In this document: one piece after another, positions 14,516-22,882 of the stretch | How the letters are laid out: the number at the start of each line of letters is the position of its first letter | Position numbering within the stretch: position 1 is the stretch's first letter | Origin: CALIZF01 sp046292445 | GTDB taxonomy: Bacteria > Pseudomonadota > Alphaproteobacteria > Rhodobacterales > Rhodobacteraceae | Assembly (NCBI GenBank): GCA_046292445.1 | Contig: JBKBQT010000033.1 | Coordinates: 1 to 23,014, forward strand | DNA: 23,014 nt | Reading direction: 5' to 3' | Position numbers and translations under genes: made by a program | Notes under the pieces: model-generated | Seen by the model: only the letters and a program-made list of their open reading frames with translations | Databases searched by the model: none | Told to the model about the DNA's origin: nothing

Positions 14516-15718
14516 TCAGGGTCGGCCGTGCGGGCCAAGCACGACGGGCAGGGCGGCGAGGCCGTGGAAATGGTAGAGGTCGGCATAGCGCGGCTTGCCG
14601 GCGAGCGCGAGGCCGGGCAGGCGGGCGAAGAGGATCGGCAGCGCGGTCTGGAGTTCGAGCCGGGCGAGCGGGGCGCCGACGCAGAAATGCAGACCCGCGC
14701 CGAAGGCGACATGCGGCTTGTCGGGCCGGGCGGGATCGAAGCGGTCCGGCCGGTGCCAGACCTGCGGATCGCGGTTCGCCGCCGCCAGCAGGAGCGCGAC
14801 GCGGTCGCCGGAGGCGAAGCGGTGGCCGGCGATCTCGGCCTCGGCGTAGGCCCAGCGGGTGAAGAGATGCAGCGGCGGATCGAAGCGCAGGATCTCTTCG
14901 ACGGTGGCCGCGATCCGGGCCGGGGCGAGGGCGTCGGGCGGGGACTGCGTCTCGAGCAGGGTCTTGATGCCGTTGCCGAGGCTGTGGACCGTCGCCTCGT
15001 GGCCGGCGTTGAGCAAGAGGATGCAGGTTGCGATCAATTCGTCCGTGGTCAGCCGCGCGCCGTCCTCTTCCGCGGCGATGAGGTGGGTGATGAGGTCGTC
15101 GGCCGGCCGGCTGCGCCGCGCGGCGGCATAGCCGCGCAGGAAGGCGGCGAAGTCGCGGGCGGCGGCGGCGGCGGCATCCTCCATCTGCGGGGTGCGGCGG
15201 GCCTGATACATGCCGACCATGGCGCTCGACCAGGCGAGGAGCTGGTCGGCCATGGTCTCGGGCACGCCGAGCAGGCGGGCGATGACGATGACCGGGATGC
15301 GCTGCGCGAAGGCGGGCAGCAGGTCGATCGGGCCGCCATCGGGCAGCGCGTCGATGAGCGCATGGGCGAGGGCCGCGATCTCGGGCTCGAGTGCGGCGAT
15401 GCGGCGGGCGGTGAAGGCGCGCAGCACGAGGCCGCGCAGGCGGGTATGGCGCGGCGGTTCGAGTTCGAGCATCGAATGCGCCTCGACCGCGTAGAAGGGG
15501 GCGAGGCGGTCGGGGACGGGTGTGCGGCGGTCCTCGGGCGTCTCGCGGCCGAAGCGGCGGTCGCGCAGGATGGCGTTGACGGCGGCGTGGCTGGTCGCGG
15601 CGGGCATGGCGTAATCGGCCCAGAACACCAGCGGCCCGGCCGCGCGGGCGCGGCGGTAGAACGGGTAGGGGTTCTGGACGAAGGCGCGGGCGGTGGGGCT
15701 CTGGTGCAGCGTTTGCAT
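14516..15718 (-). CDS. cytochrome P450
   Basis: A 400-residue soluble bacterial P450 monooxygenase. The start at ATG 15718 is preceded by CAGGG. The I-helix oxygen-binding segment is LLLNAGHEATVH, the K-helix ExxR is EEILR within TVEEILRFDPP, and the heme loop is VAFGAGLHFCVGAPLAR with the axial thiolate Cys346. The conserved EPPRHTRLR C-helix motif binds the heme propionate. Length and motifs fit class I P450s that take electrons from ferredoxin; no ferredoxin or reductase gene is adjacent. The second I-helix acid is Glu in AGHEAT rather than Asp, which is common. The substrate is unknown. It is divergent from dusA with a 255-base GC-rich gap. Confidence 0.95.
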   Translation of the reverse strand: MQTLHQSPTARAFVQNPYPFYRRARAAGPLVFWADYAMPAATSHAAVNAILRDRRFGRETPEDRRTPVPDRLAPFYAVEAHSMLELEPPRHTRLRGLVLRAFTARRIAALEPEIAALAHALIDALPDGGPIDLLPAFAQRIPVIVIARLLGVPETMADQLLAWSSAMVGMYQARRTPQMEDAAAAAARDFAAFLRGYAAARRSRPADDLITHLIAAEEDGARLTTDELIATCILLLNAGHEATVHSLGNGIKTLLETQSPPDALAPARIAATVEEILRFDPPLHLFTRWAYAEAEIAGHRFASGDRVALLLAAANRDPQVWHRPDRFDPARPDKPHVAFGAGLHFCVGAPLARLELQTALPILFARLPGLALAGKPRYADLYHFHGLAALPVVLGPHGRP

Positions 15719-15973
15719 GGACCCTGCATCGCCTGCTTGCCGGCGCGGCGTCAACGCCCCTCCGGCCGCGCGGCCGGGCATGTATCCGCTCGCCCGGCGC
15801 GTCCGGCAGCGCACAATGCGCGCGGCGCCGCATCGCCCGGCCAGCGCAGGCTGCATCCCTGCCCACGGCCCGGCCGGGCGCGGCTCGGGTTGCCGGCCTG
15901 CGGGGGTTGTGCCGGCGGCCCGACCGGCCGATAAGCGGGGTCCACCGCTGTTTCCGACTGTCAGGGCGTGAGC
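15719..15973. other. GC-rich divergent gap between P450 and dusA genes
   Basis: The 255 bases contain no convincing gene. They include the perfect 16-base palindrome CCGGCCGCGCGGCCGG at 15762-15777, about 44 bases upstream of the P450 start. In DNA of this composition such a palindrome is expected about once by chance in a window of this size. No clear promoter elements can be picked out. Confidence 0.4.
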
Positions 15974-16939
15974 ATGTTGTCCGTGGCCCCGATGATGGAC
16001 TGGACCGACCGGCATTGCCGGGCGTTCCATCGTGTCCTGTCGCGCCGCGCGGTGCTTTACACCGAGATGGTGACGGCCCAGGCCGTGATCCACGGCGACC
16101 GCGACCGCGTCTTGGGTTTCGATCCGGCCGAGCATCCGGTCGTGCTGCAACTGGGCGGGGCCGATCCCGCGCAGCTTGCGCGGGCGGCGCGGATCGGGGC
16201 GGACTGGGGCTATGACGCGATCAACCTCAACTGCGGCTGCCCGTCGGACCGGGTGCAATCGGGTGCCTTCGGCGCGGTGCTGATGGAGACGCCGGCGCGC
16301 GTCGCCGACTGCGTGGCGGCGATGATCGCCGCGCAGCCGCGGCCGGTGACGGTCAAATGCCGCATCGGCGTGGACGATCAGGTGCCCGAGGCGGTGCTGC
16401 CGCGGTTCATCGAGGCGGTGGCGGCGGCCGGCGCGCGGCATGTGATCGTGCATGCGCGCAAGGCCTGGCTCCGCGGCCTGAGCCCGAAGGAGAATCGGAC
16501 CGTGCCGCCGCTCGACTATCCGCTCGTACTGGCGATGCGGGCGGCCTTCCCTGACATCGCGCTGTCGATCAACGGCGGGATCGCGTCGCTCGATGCGGCG
16601 GCAGGGTTCCTTGCCGCCGGGATGGACGGCGTGATGATCGGGCGGGCGGCTTATCACGACCCCTGGGCGATCCTCGGTCGGGCTGATTCGGTGCTGCATG
16701 GCGCGACCGATCCCTGCGCCGGGCCGGGGCAGGCTGCGGCGGCGATGCGGCCCCACATCGCGGCGCATCTCGCGGCGGGCGGGCGGTTGCATCAGGTCAC
16801 GCGGCACATGCTGGGGCTGTTCGCGGGCCGGCCGGGGGCGCGGGCCTGGCGGCAGGCTTTGTCCGAGGCGGGCGGGCGGTCGGATGCGGGGCTGGGCGAT
16901 TACGACGCCGCCTGCGGGCGTCTGCAGGCGGCAGCGTGA
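15974..16939 (+). CDS. dusA: tRNA-dihydrouridine synthase, DusA type
   Basis: A 321-residue FMN-dependent TIM-barrel enzyme that reduces uridine to dihydrouridine in the tRNA D-loop (positions 20/20a for DusA). The N-terminus begins almost at once with SVAPMMDWTDRHCR, the DusA signature. The catalytic cysteine is Cys89 in LNCGCPSDRVQSGAFGAVLM. Other motifs are VKCRIGVDD, HVIVHARKAWLRGLSPKENR (substrate and FMN phosphate contacts) and SINGGIASLDAA followed by GVMIGRAAYHDPW. The helical tRNA-binding domain fills the C-terminus. ATG 15974 was preferred because AGGG lies seven bases before it; a GTG two codons earlier is alternative. It converges with the DUF3775 gene. Confidence 0.95.
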   Translation: MLSVAPMMDWTDRHCRAFHRVLSRRAVLYTEMVTAQAVIHGDRDRVLGFDPAEHPVVLQLGGADPAQLARAARIGADWGYDAINLNCGCPSDRVQSGAFGAVLMETPARVADCVAAMIAAQPRPVTVKCRIGVDDQVPEAVLPRFIEAVAAAGARHVIVHARKAWLRGLSPKENRTVPPLDYPLVLAMRAAFPDIALSINGGIASLDAAAGFLAAGMDGVMIGRAAYHDPWAILGRADSVLHGATDPCAGPGQAAAAMRPHIAAHLAAGGRLHQVTRHMLGLFAGRPGARAWRQALSEAGGRSDAGLGDYDAACGRLQAAA

Positions 16940-17002
16940 CGGCCGAGTGCGCGACGACCATGGCGGGACGGGCGGGCGCGGCGGTCCGGTCCGGTTGCGC
17001 TG

Positions 17003-17320
17003 TCAGGGAAAATCCTGTTCCGCCGCCGTGACGTCGACGCCCATGGCATCGAGCCCGGCCTCGAGGTTCTCGGCCAGATGCGGCATGCCGGCGAGATAGA
17101 CGCTGGTGGGCACCGTTGCCTCGGCAAAGGCGGTCTCGACGGCCGAGTCGAAATCCTCGGGCTCGAAGGCGCCGCGGCCGACCCAGGCGAGCGCGGTGAG
17201 CTGGGCCTTCTCGTCGTCGTTCAGCGCCTCGACGAATGCGTGCAGCTCGCGCGCGCCGACATCGCCCTCGCGCGCCAGATAGATCACCTGCACCACCGTT
17301 GCCGTGCTGATTTCGAGCAT
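17003..17320 (-). CDS. DUF3775 domain protein
   Basis: A 105-residue acidic protein with GGAGG seven bases before ATG 17320. It begins MLEISTATVVQVIYLAREGD and continues ARELHAFVEALNDDEKAQLTALAWVGRGAFEPEDF, then PTSVYLAGMPHLAENLEAGLDAMGVDV. This is the pattern of DUF3775, a small alphaproteobacterial domain of unknown function. There are no membrane segments or cysteines. It is divergent from the TSUP permease with 152 bases between, and its end faces dusA. Confidence 0.85.
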   Translation of the reverse strand: MLEISTATVVQVIYLAREGDVGARELHAFVEALNDDEKAQLTALAWVGRGAFEPEDFDSAVETAFAEATVPTSVYLAGMPHLAENLEAGLDAMGVDVTAAEQDFP

Positions 17321-17472
17321 GCCGCGCCCTCCGCCGCCACTGATGTTGCAGGCGCCGGTGGCGTCGCGCAAGCCCTTCGGCCTTGGCCGGGGGGCGCGGC
17401 CGCGCACAGCCCTTCCCCCCGATGGCCCACAGGTGTATCGCCCGCGGGCTGCCACCGCCCGAGGACGATCCC

Positions 17473-18309
17473 ATGCCGCCGACCCTGAGCCTGCCCGATC
17501 CTGCGTTGCTGGCCGCGATGACGGCGATCCTGTTCGTCATCGGTGCCTTTGCCGGGGTGATCGCGGGCCTGCTGGGTGTCGGCGGCGGGATCGTGCTGGT
17601 GCCGGCGTTCTTCTATGCCTTCGGTGCGCTCGGCTATGGCGGCCCGCAGCTCATGCAGGTGTGCCTTGCCACCTCGCTCGCGACGATCGTGGTGACCTCG
17701 GCCCGGTCGGCACGGGCGCATAACGCGCGGGGCGCGGTGGACTGGGCGATCCTGCGCGGCTGGTCGCCGGGGATCGTGATCGGGGCGCTGGTCGGGGTGG
17801 GCACGGCGGCGCTGCTGCGCTCGGAGGTGCTGCAGGCGATCTTCGGCATCCTCGCGCTGGTGATCGGCCTGTGGCTGGGCTTCGGGCGCGCAAGCTGGCG
17901 GATCGCGCCGGCGATGCCGGCGGGCGCGGTGCGGGCGATCCTGTCGCCCGCCGTCGGGTTCCTGTCGGTGCTGATGGGGATCGGCGGCGGGTCGTTCGGC
18001 GTGCCGCTCATGACGCTCTACGGCGTGCCGATCCACCGCGCGGTCGGCACGGCGAGCCTGTTCGGCATGGCGATCGCGGTGCCGTCGATCCTCGGGTTTC
18101 TTGTCGTGCGCGTCGAGGGCGCGCCGCCGCTGACGCTTGGGGCGATCAACCTGCCGGCCTTTGCGGTCGTCGTGCTCGCGACGTTCATCACCACGCCCTT
18201 CGGCGCGCGTCTGGCGCACAAGACGGATGCGGCGCGGCTCAAGCGGATCTTTGCGGTGTTCCTGACGCTCGTCGCGTTCAACATGCTGCGCAAGGCGGCC
18301 GGGTGGTAG
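17473..18309 (+). CDS. TSUP (TauE/SafE) family membrane permease
   Basis: A 278-residue inner-membrane protein with about eight hydrophobic segments. A GAGGA ribosome binding site lies seven bases before ATG 17473, so the open frame upstream is not used. The family's two internal repeats are visible: GLLGVGGGIVLVPAFFY near residue 30 and LMGIGGGSFGVPLM near 170, each a glycine-rich re-entrant motif. TSUP proteins export or import sulfite, sulfonates, sulfoacetate or similar organic anions; the substrate here is unknown. It is followed after 20 bases by the dioxygenase-like gene, so the two may be co-transcribed. Confidence 0.93.
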   Translation: MPPTLSLPDPALLAAMTAILFVIGAFAGVIAGLLGVGGGIVLVPAFFYAFGALGYGGPQLMQVCLATSLATIVVTSARSARAHNARGAVDWAILRGWSPGIVIGALVGVGTAALLRSEVLQAIFGILALVIGLWLGFGRASWRIAPAMPAGAVRAILSPAVGFLSVLMGIGGGSFGVPLMTLYGVPIHRAVGTASLFGMAIAVPSILGFLVVRVEGAPPLTLGAINLPAFAVVVLATFITTPFGARLAHKTDAARLKRIFAVFLTLVAFNMLRKAAGW

Positions 18310-18329
18310 GGGGCGCGGGCTGGCGGCTC

Positions 18330-19049
18330 ATGCCGCCGGACCCCGCATTGCGCGCCTGGGCGGCAGCGGCGCGGGATGCGGCGCGGGCGGTGCTGGCGGC
18401 GGCCGGCCCGGGCGACTGGCGCTGCGGCGGCACCTGGTTCGCCGGGGTCGATGCGCTGGCGACCGATGCCGCGGGGGCGCTGCCAGGCGGCCCGCCGCTG
18501 CCGCCGCTCGGCCTGCCGCCCCTGCCGCTGCACCGGGCGCAGCTTTCGGTCACGCGGCCGGGCTACCCGCGGCCATGGCCGGGCGAGGGGGCGGGGGCGT
18601 TCCGCTATCGCCTGACCCGCGATGCCGCCCATCTCGACGGCCTGCTGCCCGAGGGCCCTGCGCGGCGGCGCTTCCTGCGCGAGCCGCATGCCTATGTGCT
18701 CGGCATCGCGCTGACCGAGGCGGCACCGGATGCCGCCCCGCTGGTGGTCTGGCCGGGAAGCCATGCCGTGCTGCGTGCCGCGCTGGCCGCGGCGCTGGCG
18801 CCCGCTCCGGCAGCGGACTGGGCGGATGTGGACCTGACCGAGGCCTATCAGGCCGCCCGCCGCCGCGTGTTCGAGACCTGCCCGCGCCTGCCCGTGCCCC
18901 TCGCGCCGGGGCAGGCGGTGCTGCTGCATCGGCACCTGCTGCATGGCACCGCGCCCTGGGCCGAAGGTGCCGAGGCGGCCCCCGAGGGGCGGGCGATCGC
19001 CTTCTTCCGGCCGCTCATGCCCTCGGCGGCGGCCTGGATCGCGCCCTGA
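18330..19049 (+). CDS. phytanoyl-CoA dioxygenase-like Fe(II)/2-oxoglutarate enzyme
   Basis: A 239-residue protein. It appears to carry the iron-binding facial triad of Fe(II)/2-oxoglutarate dioxygenases: H-x-D as His101 and Asp103 in AAHLDGLLP, and His205 in LLHGTAPW. Arg221 in GRAIAFFRP would bind the 2-oxoglutarate carboxylate. YVLGIALTEA and PLVVWPGSHAVLR (the W-PGSH turn) match the PhyH family. The substrate is unknown. It lies 20 bases after the TSUP permease gene in the same direction, suggesting an operon, perhaps for an organic anion that is transported and oxidised. That link is speculative. The N-terminal 60 residues are Ala/Pro-rich and less conserved in appearance. Confidence 0.82.
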   Translation: MPPDPALRAWAAAARDAARAVLAAAGPGDWRCGGTWFAGVDALATDAAGALPGGPPLPPLGLPPLPLHRAQLSVTRPGYPRPWPGEGAGAFRYRLTRDAAHLDGLLPEGPARRRFLREPHAYVLGIALTEAAPDAAPLVVWPGSHAVLRAALAAALAPAPAADWADVDLTEAYQAARRRVFETCPRLPVPLAPGQAVLLHRHLLHGTAPWAEGAEAAPEGRAIAFFRPLMPSAAAWIAP

Positions 19050-19088
19050 GGTCGGGCCTGCGCGGCACAGCGCCGGTCGGGCTGCGCG

Positions 19089-19328
19089 CTAGCGCGCAAG
19101 GCGCCCCGCGCGGCCGCCGCGCCGCTGCGCGACAAGCGGCGCGCGGGCGGGCAGGGCGTCCATGACGGCGCGGCGCTGGTCTGGTGTCATCCGGCTCCAG
19201 CCTGCGATCTCGTCGAGGCTGCGCAGGCAGCCGACGCAGAGCCTCGCCTCCGGATGGACGACGCAGACCTTGACGCAGGGACTCGCGATCTCGTCGCGCC
19301 GCCAGATGTCGTCGCTCTCGTCCTTCAC
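19089..19328 (-). CDS. DUF1289 Cys-rich small protein
   Basis: A 79-residue protein with a GTG start at 19328 and TAG at 19089-19091. Four cysteines (18, 22, 31 and 34) in SPCVKVCVVHPEARLCVGCLR make the C-x3-C-x8-C-x2-C pattern of DUF1289, a likely metal-binding site. The following RSLDEIAGWSRMTPDQRRAVMDALPAR is the conserved helical part. The family is often annotated as a predicted Fe-S protein. It lies 24 bases downstream of ruvX and is probably the last gene of the ccmI-ruvX transcript. Confidence 0.9.
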   Translation of the reverse strand: MKDESDDIWRRDEIASPCVKVCVVHPEARLCVGCLRSLDEIAGWSRMTPDQRRAVMDALPARAPLVAQRRGGRAGRLAR

Positions 19329-19352
19329 GCCCCCAACCTCATGCCGCGCCCC

Positions 19353-19835
19353 TCACCCGCCGTCACGCCCGAGATGCGCCAGCCGGTCCAGCGCGCCCTG
19401 CAGGATATAGCCCGCCGCGACATGGTCGATCACCTCCGCGCGACGCTTTCGCGACGTATCCGCCTCGATGAGCGCGCGCTCGGCCGCCACCGTGCTCAGC
19501 CGCTCGTCCCAAAAGGCGATCGGCAGCGGGGTGAGGCGCGCGAGGTTCCGGGCGAAGGCCCGCGTGGCCTGGGCGCGCGGCCCCTCGCTGCCGTCCATGT
19601 TGATCGGCAGGCCGATCACCAGCCCCGCGATCCCGCGCGCCTCGGTAATGGCAAGCAGCGCGGCGGCATCGAGCGTGAATTTCGCCCGCCGGATGGTCGA
19701 GAGCGGCGTCGCCACCGACCGAAGCACATCCGACACCGCCACCCCGATGGTCTGCGTGCCCAGATCGAGCCCGGCGAGCCCGCCGACAGGCGGCAGGCGT
19801 GCGGCGAAATCCTCGATCCGGGCGCAGACGGTCAT
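19353..19835 (-). CDS. ruvX: RuvX/YqgF Holliday-junction-resolvase-like nuclease
   Basis: A 160-residue RNase H-fold protein of the YqgF family. The acidic motifs are visible: GLDLGTQTIGVAVSD (first Asp), GLVIGLPINMDGSEGPRAQ, FWDERLSTVAAE, and the C-terminal VIDHVAAGYILQGALD. The family is linked to processing of the 16S rRNA 5' end and was first predicted as a Holliday-junction resolvase. ATG 19835 overlaps the ccmI stop in an ATGA arrangement, so translation is likely coupled. About 20 residues precede the core, a little longer than the E. coli protein. Confidence 0.95.
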   Translation of the reverse strand: MTVCARIEDFAARLPPVGGLAGLDLGTQTIGVAVSDVLRSVATPLSTIRRAKFTLDAAALLAITEARGIAGLVIGLPINMDGSEGPRAQATRAFARNLARLTPLPIAFWDERLSTVAAERALIEADTSRKRRAEVIDHVAAGYILQGALDRLAHLGRDGG

Positions 19836-21067
19836 GGCACGATCCCGGCCGCTGCCGCGGCCTCCCGCACCATGGCCAGCGCCTCGGGCAGGGCGGCAAA
19901 GCGGCCCTGGGCCTCGGCCCAGATCGCCGCCGCCCGCTCGCGCTCGCCCAGCACGCCGAGCGCGCGGATCAGCTGCGCCCAGTCCTCGGGCGGCCCGCCC
20001 TCGGTCGCGAGCCGCGCCATCAGCCCCTCGACCATGCCGCGGATCATCGTCGCCCGCGCCTCGGGCGTCATGTCCGCTGCGGCCTCGACGGCTGCGGCAT
20101 CCGGGCCGCGCGCCGGCGCGGGGGGCGCATAATCCACCCCCGCCCGTGCCGCGACCTCGGCGATCTGCTCGCGGATCGGCGCAACCCAGGGCGCATCGGG
20201 GGGCGAGCTTTCCAAGAGCGGGCGCCAGACCCGGAACGCGAGATCGAACCGCCCGTTCTGCGCGAACATCAGCCCCATGTAGTAATGCGCCGTCGGCTCG
20301 CGCGGATCGGCCGCCAGCGCCCGGTTGAGCGCCGCTTCCGCCTCGGGCGAGACAAAGCCGCCGGCGGCGAGGATCATCAGCTCGGCATGGGCCGCGTGAT
20401 CGGCGGCCGTGGCGGCGGCGCCGCGCAGCCGGATGACCTCTGCCTGCGCCCGGTGCGCCGCGGCGAAATCGCCCAGGATCGCCTCGTTGCGCGCCAGAAG
20501 CTCCTGCCCCTGCAGATCGTCGGGCCGCGCCGCGACGACGGCGCGAAGCTGCTGCATCAGCTCGACATGGCGCGGCTCGGCGGCCGGTTCGGGCGCGGCG
20601 GGCCGCGCGGCGGCGAACCGCGCCTCGGCCTCGGCCTGCCCGGGGCGGGCGACGGCTCGGGCCTCCGCCTCGGCCAGCCGGACGGCAAGCGGCAGGTCGG
20701 GATAGCCGGGCGCCCCGATCCGGCCGTAGGCGACGAACGCACCGACCCCGAGCAGCAGCACGATCACACCGGCCGCCGCGAGCCGTGCAGCCCGCGGTGT
20801 CGGCATGATGCCGGCCGCGCCGCGCGCCGCGCGGTCCGCCTCGAGGATCCGCCGCGCGACCTCGGTCCGTATCCGCTCGGCCTCCTCGGCGGCGACCACG
20901 CCGCGCGCGACGTCCCGTTCCAGCTCGTCCAGCTGGTCGCGATAGACACCGATATCCGACGCCGCCGGAACGGCCCCCGTCCGGCCCCGCCAGAGCGCCG
21001 CCATCAGCGTCGCCGCCACCGCCAGCGTCATCCCGCCCGCCGCAAGCCAGAACCAGACCGGATCCAT
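19832..21067 (-). CDS. ccmI: c-type cytochrome biogenesis protein CcmI
   Basis: A 411-residue inner-membrane protein of the cytochrome c maturation system I. It begins MDPVWFWLAAGGMTLAVAATL (first membrane helix), followed by the cytoplasmic DIGVYRDQLDELERDVARGVV segment with heptad-like spacing and a leucine-zipper character, which is highly typical of CcmI. A second helix lies at about residues 97-115. The periplasmic C-terminal part has tetratricopeptide-like repeats (for example TAHYYMGLMFAQNGRFDLAF), which hold apocytochrome c for heme ligation by CcmF/CcmH. The other ccm genes are not in the window. It is divergent from soxB and co-directional with ruvX. Confidence 0.94.
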   Translation of the reverse strand: MDPVWFWLAAGGMTLAVAATLMAALWRGRTGAVPAASDIGVYRDQLDELERDVARGVVAAEEAERIRTEVARRILEADRAARGAAGIMPTPRAARLAAAGVIVLLLGVGAFVAYGRIGAPGYPDLPLAVRLAEAEARAVARPGQAEAEARFAAARPAAPEPAAEPRHVELMQQLRAVVAARPDDLQGQELLARNEAILGDFAAAHRAQAEVIRLRGAAATAADHAAHAELMILAAGGFVSPEAEAALNRALAADPREPTAHYYMGLMFAQNGRFDLAFRVWRPLLESSPPDAPWVAPIREQIAEVAARAGVDYAPPAPARGPDAAAVEAAADMTPEARATMIRGMVEGLMARLATEGGPPEDWAQLIRALGVLGERERAAAIWAEAQGRFAALPEALAMVREAAAAAGIVP

Positions 21068-21267
21068 CGCATGTCCCCCCTCGGGGCGCGATGTAACGCC
21101 GCGATCCGGCGTGCAAAAGGGCCAATCCGCCGCATCCCGGCCGCCATGCCGCAGCCGTGATGTCGCTTTTCGCTCCATTTGCGCCGCGCGCGGCAACCCG
21201 GCCCCGGCGAGCGGGCGCAACAACGGTGCGGCACAGGGCTCGACCAGCGGCAGGGATGCACGTGGCC
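21068..21267. promoter_or_regulatory. divergent promoter region between ccmI and soxB
   Basis: The 200-base gap must contain the start signals of both operons. It contains a short inverted repeat ACGCCG-CGATC-CGGCGT (21096-21112) about 30 bases upstream of the ccmI start and a less GC-rich patch around 21155-21185. No promoter elements can be fixed with confidence. Confidence 0.35.
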
Positions 21268-22515
21268 ATGAAACGCTATTCGGTCTACACCATCGCCCGC
21301 GAGGCCATGCGCCGCCATACCGGCTGGACCCGCGCCTGGGCCTCGCCCGAACCGCGCGCCGCCTATGACGCGATCATCGTCGGCGCCGGCGGCCACGGCC
21401 TCGCGACCGCCTATTACCTCGGGCGCAACCACGGCATCACGAATGTCGCCGTGCTCGACAAGGGCTGGCTCGGCGGCGGCAACACCGGGCGCAACACCAC
21501 CATCATCCGCTCCAACTACCTGCAGGATCCAAGCGCGGCGATCTACGAGAAATCCCGCAGCCTCTACGAGACGCTGAGCCAGGATCTGAACTTCAACGTG
21601 ATGTTCAGCCCGCGCGGCGTGATGATGCTCGCCCAGACCGAACACGAACTGCGCGGCTACCGGCGCACCGCCGCCGCCAACGCGCTCCAGGGCGTTGCAA
21701 CCGAGATCATCGGGCCCGCGCGCGTGCGCGAACTCTGCCCGATCCTGAACACCGACGGCCCGCGCTACCCGGTGCTCGGCGCGCTCTGGCAGCCGCGGGG
21801 CGGCACCGCCCGGCACGATGCCGTGGCCTGGGGCTATGCGCGCGCCTGCTCGGCCATGGGGATGCACATCATCGAGACCTGCGCCGTGACCGGTGTGCGC
21901 TCGGCCGGCGGCATGGTCACCGGGGTCGAGACGACGCGCGGCCCGATCGCCTGCAAGCGGCTCGGCCTCGTCGCGGCCGGCCATTCGGGACAACTCGCCG
22001 CGATGGCCGGGTTCCGACTGCCGGTCGAATCGCTCTGCCTCCAGGCGCTGGTGAGCGAGCCGATCAAGCCCTGCATGGATGTCGTGGTGATGGCCAATAC
22101 CGTCCATGGCTATCTGTCGCAGTCCGACAAGGGCGAGATGGTGATCGGGGGGGGCACCGACGGGTTCAACAACTTCACCCAGCGCGGCAGCCATCACCAT
22201 ATCGAGGAAACGCTGCGCGCCCTGATCGAGACCTTCCCCATCCTCTCGCGCCTCAGGATGCTGCGCCAATGGGGCGGGATCGTCGACATGACCGGCGACC
22301 GCTCGCCGATCATCTCGAAAACCCCGCTCGGAGGCTGCTTCGTCAACTGCGGCTGGGGCACGGGCGGCTTCAAGGCGATCCCCGGCTCGGGCTGGGCGAT
22401 GGCCGATCTGATGGCCCGGGGCGAACCCGGCCCGCTCGCCGCGGCGTTTTCCCTGACACGCTTCCGCGAGGGCCGTTTCATCGACGAAAGCGTGGCCGCC
22501 GGGGTGGCCCATTGA
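21268..22515 (+). CDS. soxB: heterotetrameric sarcosine oxidase, beta subunit
   Basis: A 415-residue FAD/FMN subunit that oxidises sarcosine to glycine, passing the methyl group to tetrahydrofolate on the complex. The start MKRYSVYTIAREAMRRHTGW matches the family N-terminus, so ATG 21268 was chosen over one four codons earlier. The dinucleotide fold is DAIIVGAGGHGLATAYYL (about residues 32-50). GNTGRNTTIIRSNYL is strongly conserved. His183 in GTARHDAVAWGYARA is, by motif, the residue to which FMN is covalently linked in characterised enzymes. The C-terminus CGWGTGGFKAIPGSG closes the FAD site. soxD follows after 367 bases containing a small gene; in related operons the gap is usually very short. 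soxA and soxG would lie beyond the window. Confidence 0.96.
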   Translation: MKRYSVYTIAREAMRRHTGWTRAWASPEPRAAYDAIIVGAGGHGLATAYYLGRNHGITNVAVLDKGWLGGGNTGRNTTIIRSNYLQDPSAAIYEKSRSLYETLSQDLNFNVMFSPRGVMMLAQTEHELRGYRRTAAANALQGVATEIIGPARVRELCPILNTDGPRYPVLGALWQPRGGTARHDAVAWGYARACSAMGMHIIETCAVTGVRSAGGMVTGVETTRGPIACKRLGLVAAGHSGQLAAMAGFRLPVESLCLQALVSEPIKPCMDVVVMANTVHGYLSQSDKGEMVIGGGTDGFNNFTQRGSHHHIEETLRALIETFPILSRLRMLRQWGGIVDMTGDRSPIISKTPLGGCFVNCGWGTGGFKAIPGSGWAMADLMARGEPGPLAAAFSLTRFREGRFIDESVAAGVAH

Positions 22516-22615
22516 TGCCCCGCGCCATCACAACGCCGCAAGAACCCCGGCGATGCCCATTGCGCCCGCCCGCCGCGGCGCTATCCCTGCGCTCGTCAGC
22601 ACCGGAGTTCCCTGC

Positions 22616-22786
22616 ATGCGCCTGTCGCCCTCGTCCCGCACGCTCGCCCGCCGCGCCCCGGCGATCGGCGGCTTCCTCGCCGGGATCGCCCTGCCGCTCC
22701 TCCTCGCCGGCGTCCTGCTCGCAGCCCTCGGCGGCGGCCTCTCCGACAGCCGCGAGCCGCCGCCCCCGGTCTATACCGTCGACTGA
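22616..22786 (+). CDS. small single-pass membrane protein between soxB and soxD
   Basis: A 56-residue protein with GGAG eight bases before ATG 22616. A basic N-terminus (RLSPSSRTLARR) is followed by one hydrophobic segment at about residues 15-40 (AIGGFLAGIALPLLLAGVLL) and a short acidic/Pro-rich tail ending PPPPVYTVD. This is a plausible single-span membrane peptide with the N-terminus inside. Its place within the sarcosine oxidase operon and good ribosome binding site support a real gene; I know of no named family. It is followed by copy 3 of the intergenic element. Confidence 0.6.
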   Translation: MRLSPSSRTLARRAPAIGGFLAGIALPLLLAGVLLAALGGGLSDSREPPPPVYTVD

Positions 22787-22797
22787 TCCGGCCCGCG

Positions 22798-22847
22798 CTT
22801 CATCGTTCCCGAAATACTCCGGGGGGTCCGGGGGGCTGGCCCCCCGG
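22798..22847 (-). repeat. intergenic hairpin + GAGTATTT element, copy 3 (inverted)
   Basis: Read on the minus strand, a hairpin with 8-bp arms CCGGGGGG / CCCCCCGG around CCAG (22828-22847) is followed by ACCCCCC, GGAGTATTT, nine bases and TGAAG (to 22798). The order and 9-base spacer equal those of the copies at 2113 and 14435. It lies within the sarcosine oxidase operon, between the small membrane protein gene and soxD, where the hairpin could cause partial termination or mRNA processing. Confidence 0.68.
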
Positions 22848-22882
22848 CCGCGCCCCCCTGCACCCCGGGCGGGTCTGTGCCC

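Noticed and set aside
15762..15777. Perfect 16-base palindrome upstream of the P450 gene as an operator
   Set aside because: With about 70% GC, roughly one such palindrome is expected by chance in a window of this length, and it has no clear relation to promoter elements.
13482..15866. A minus-strand open frame of 794 codons across DUF2235 and the P450
   Set aside because: It overlaps the real P450 in another frame and is Arg/Pro-rich with no motifs.
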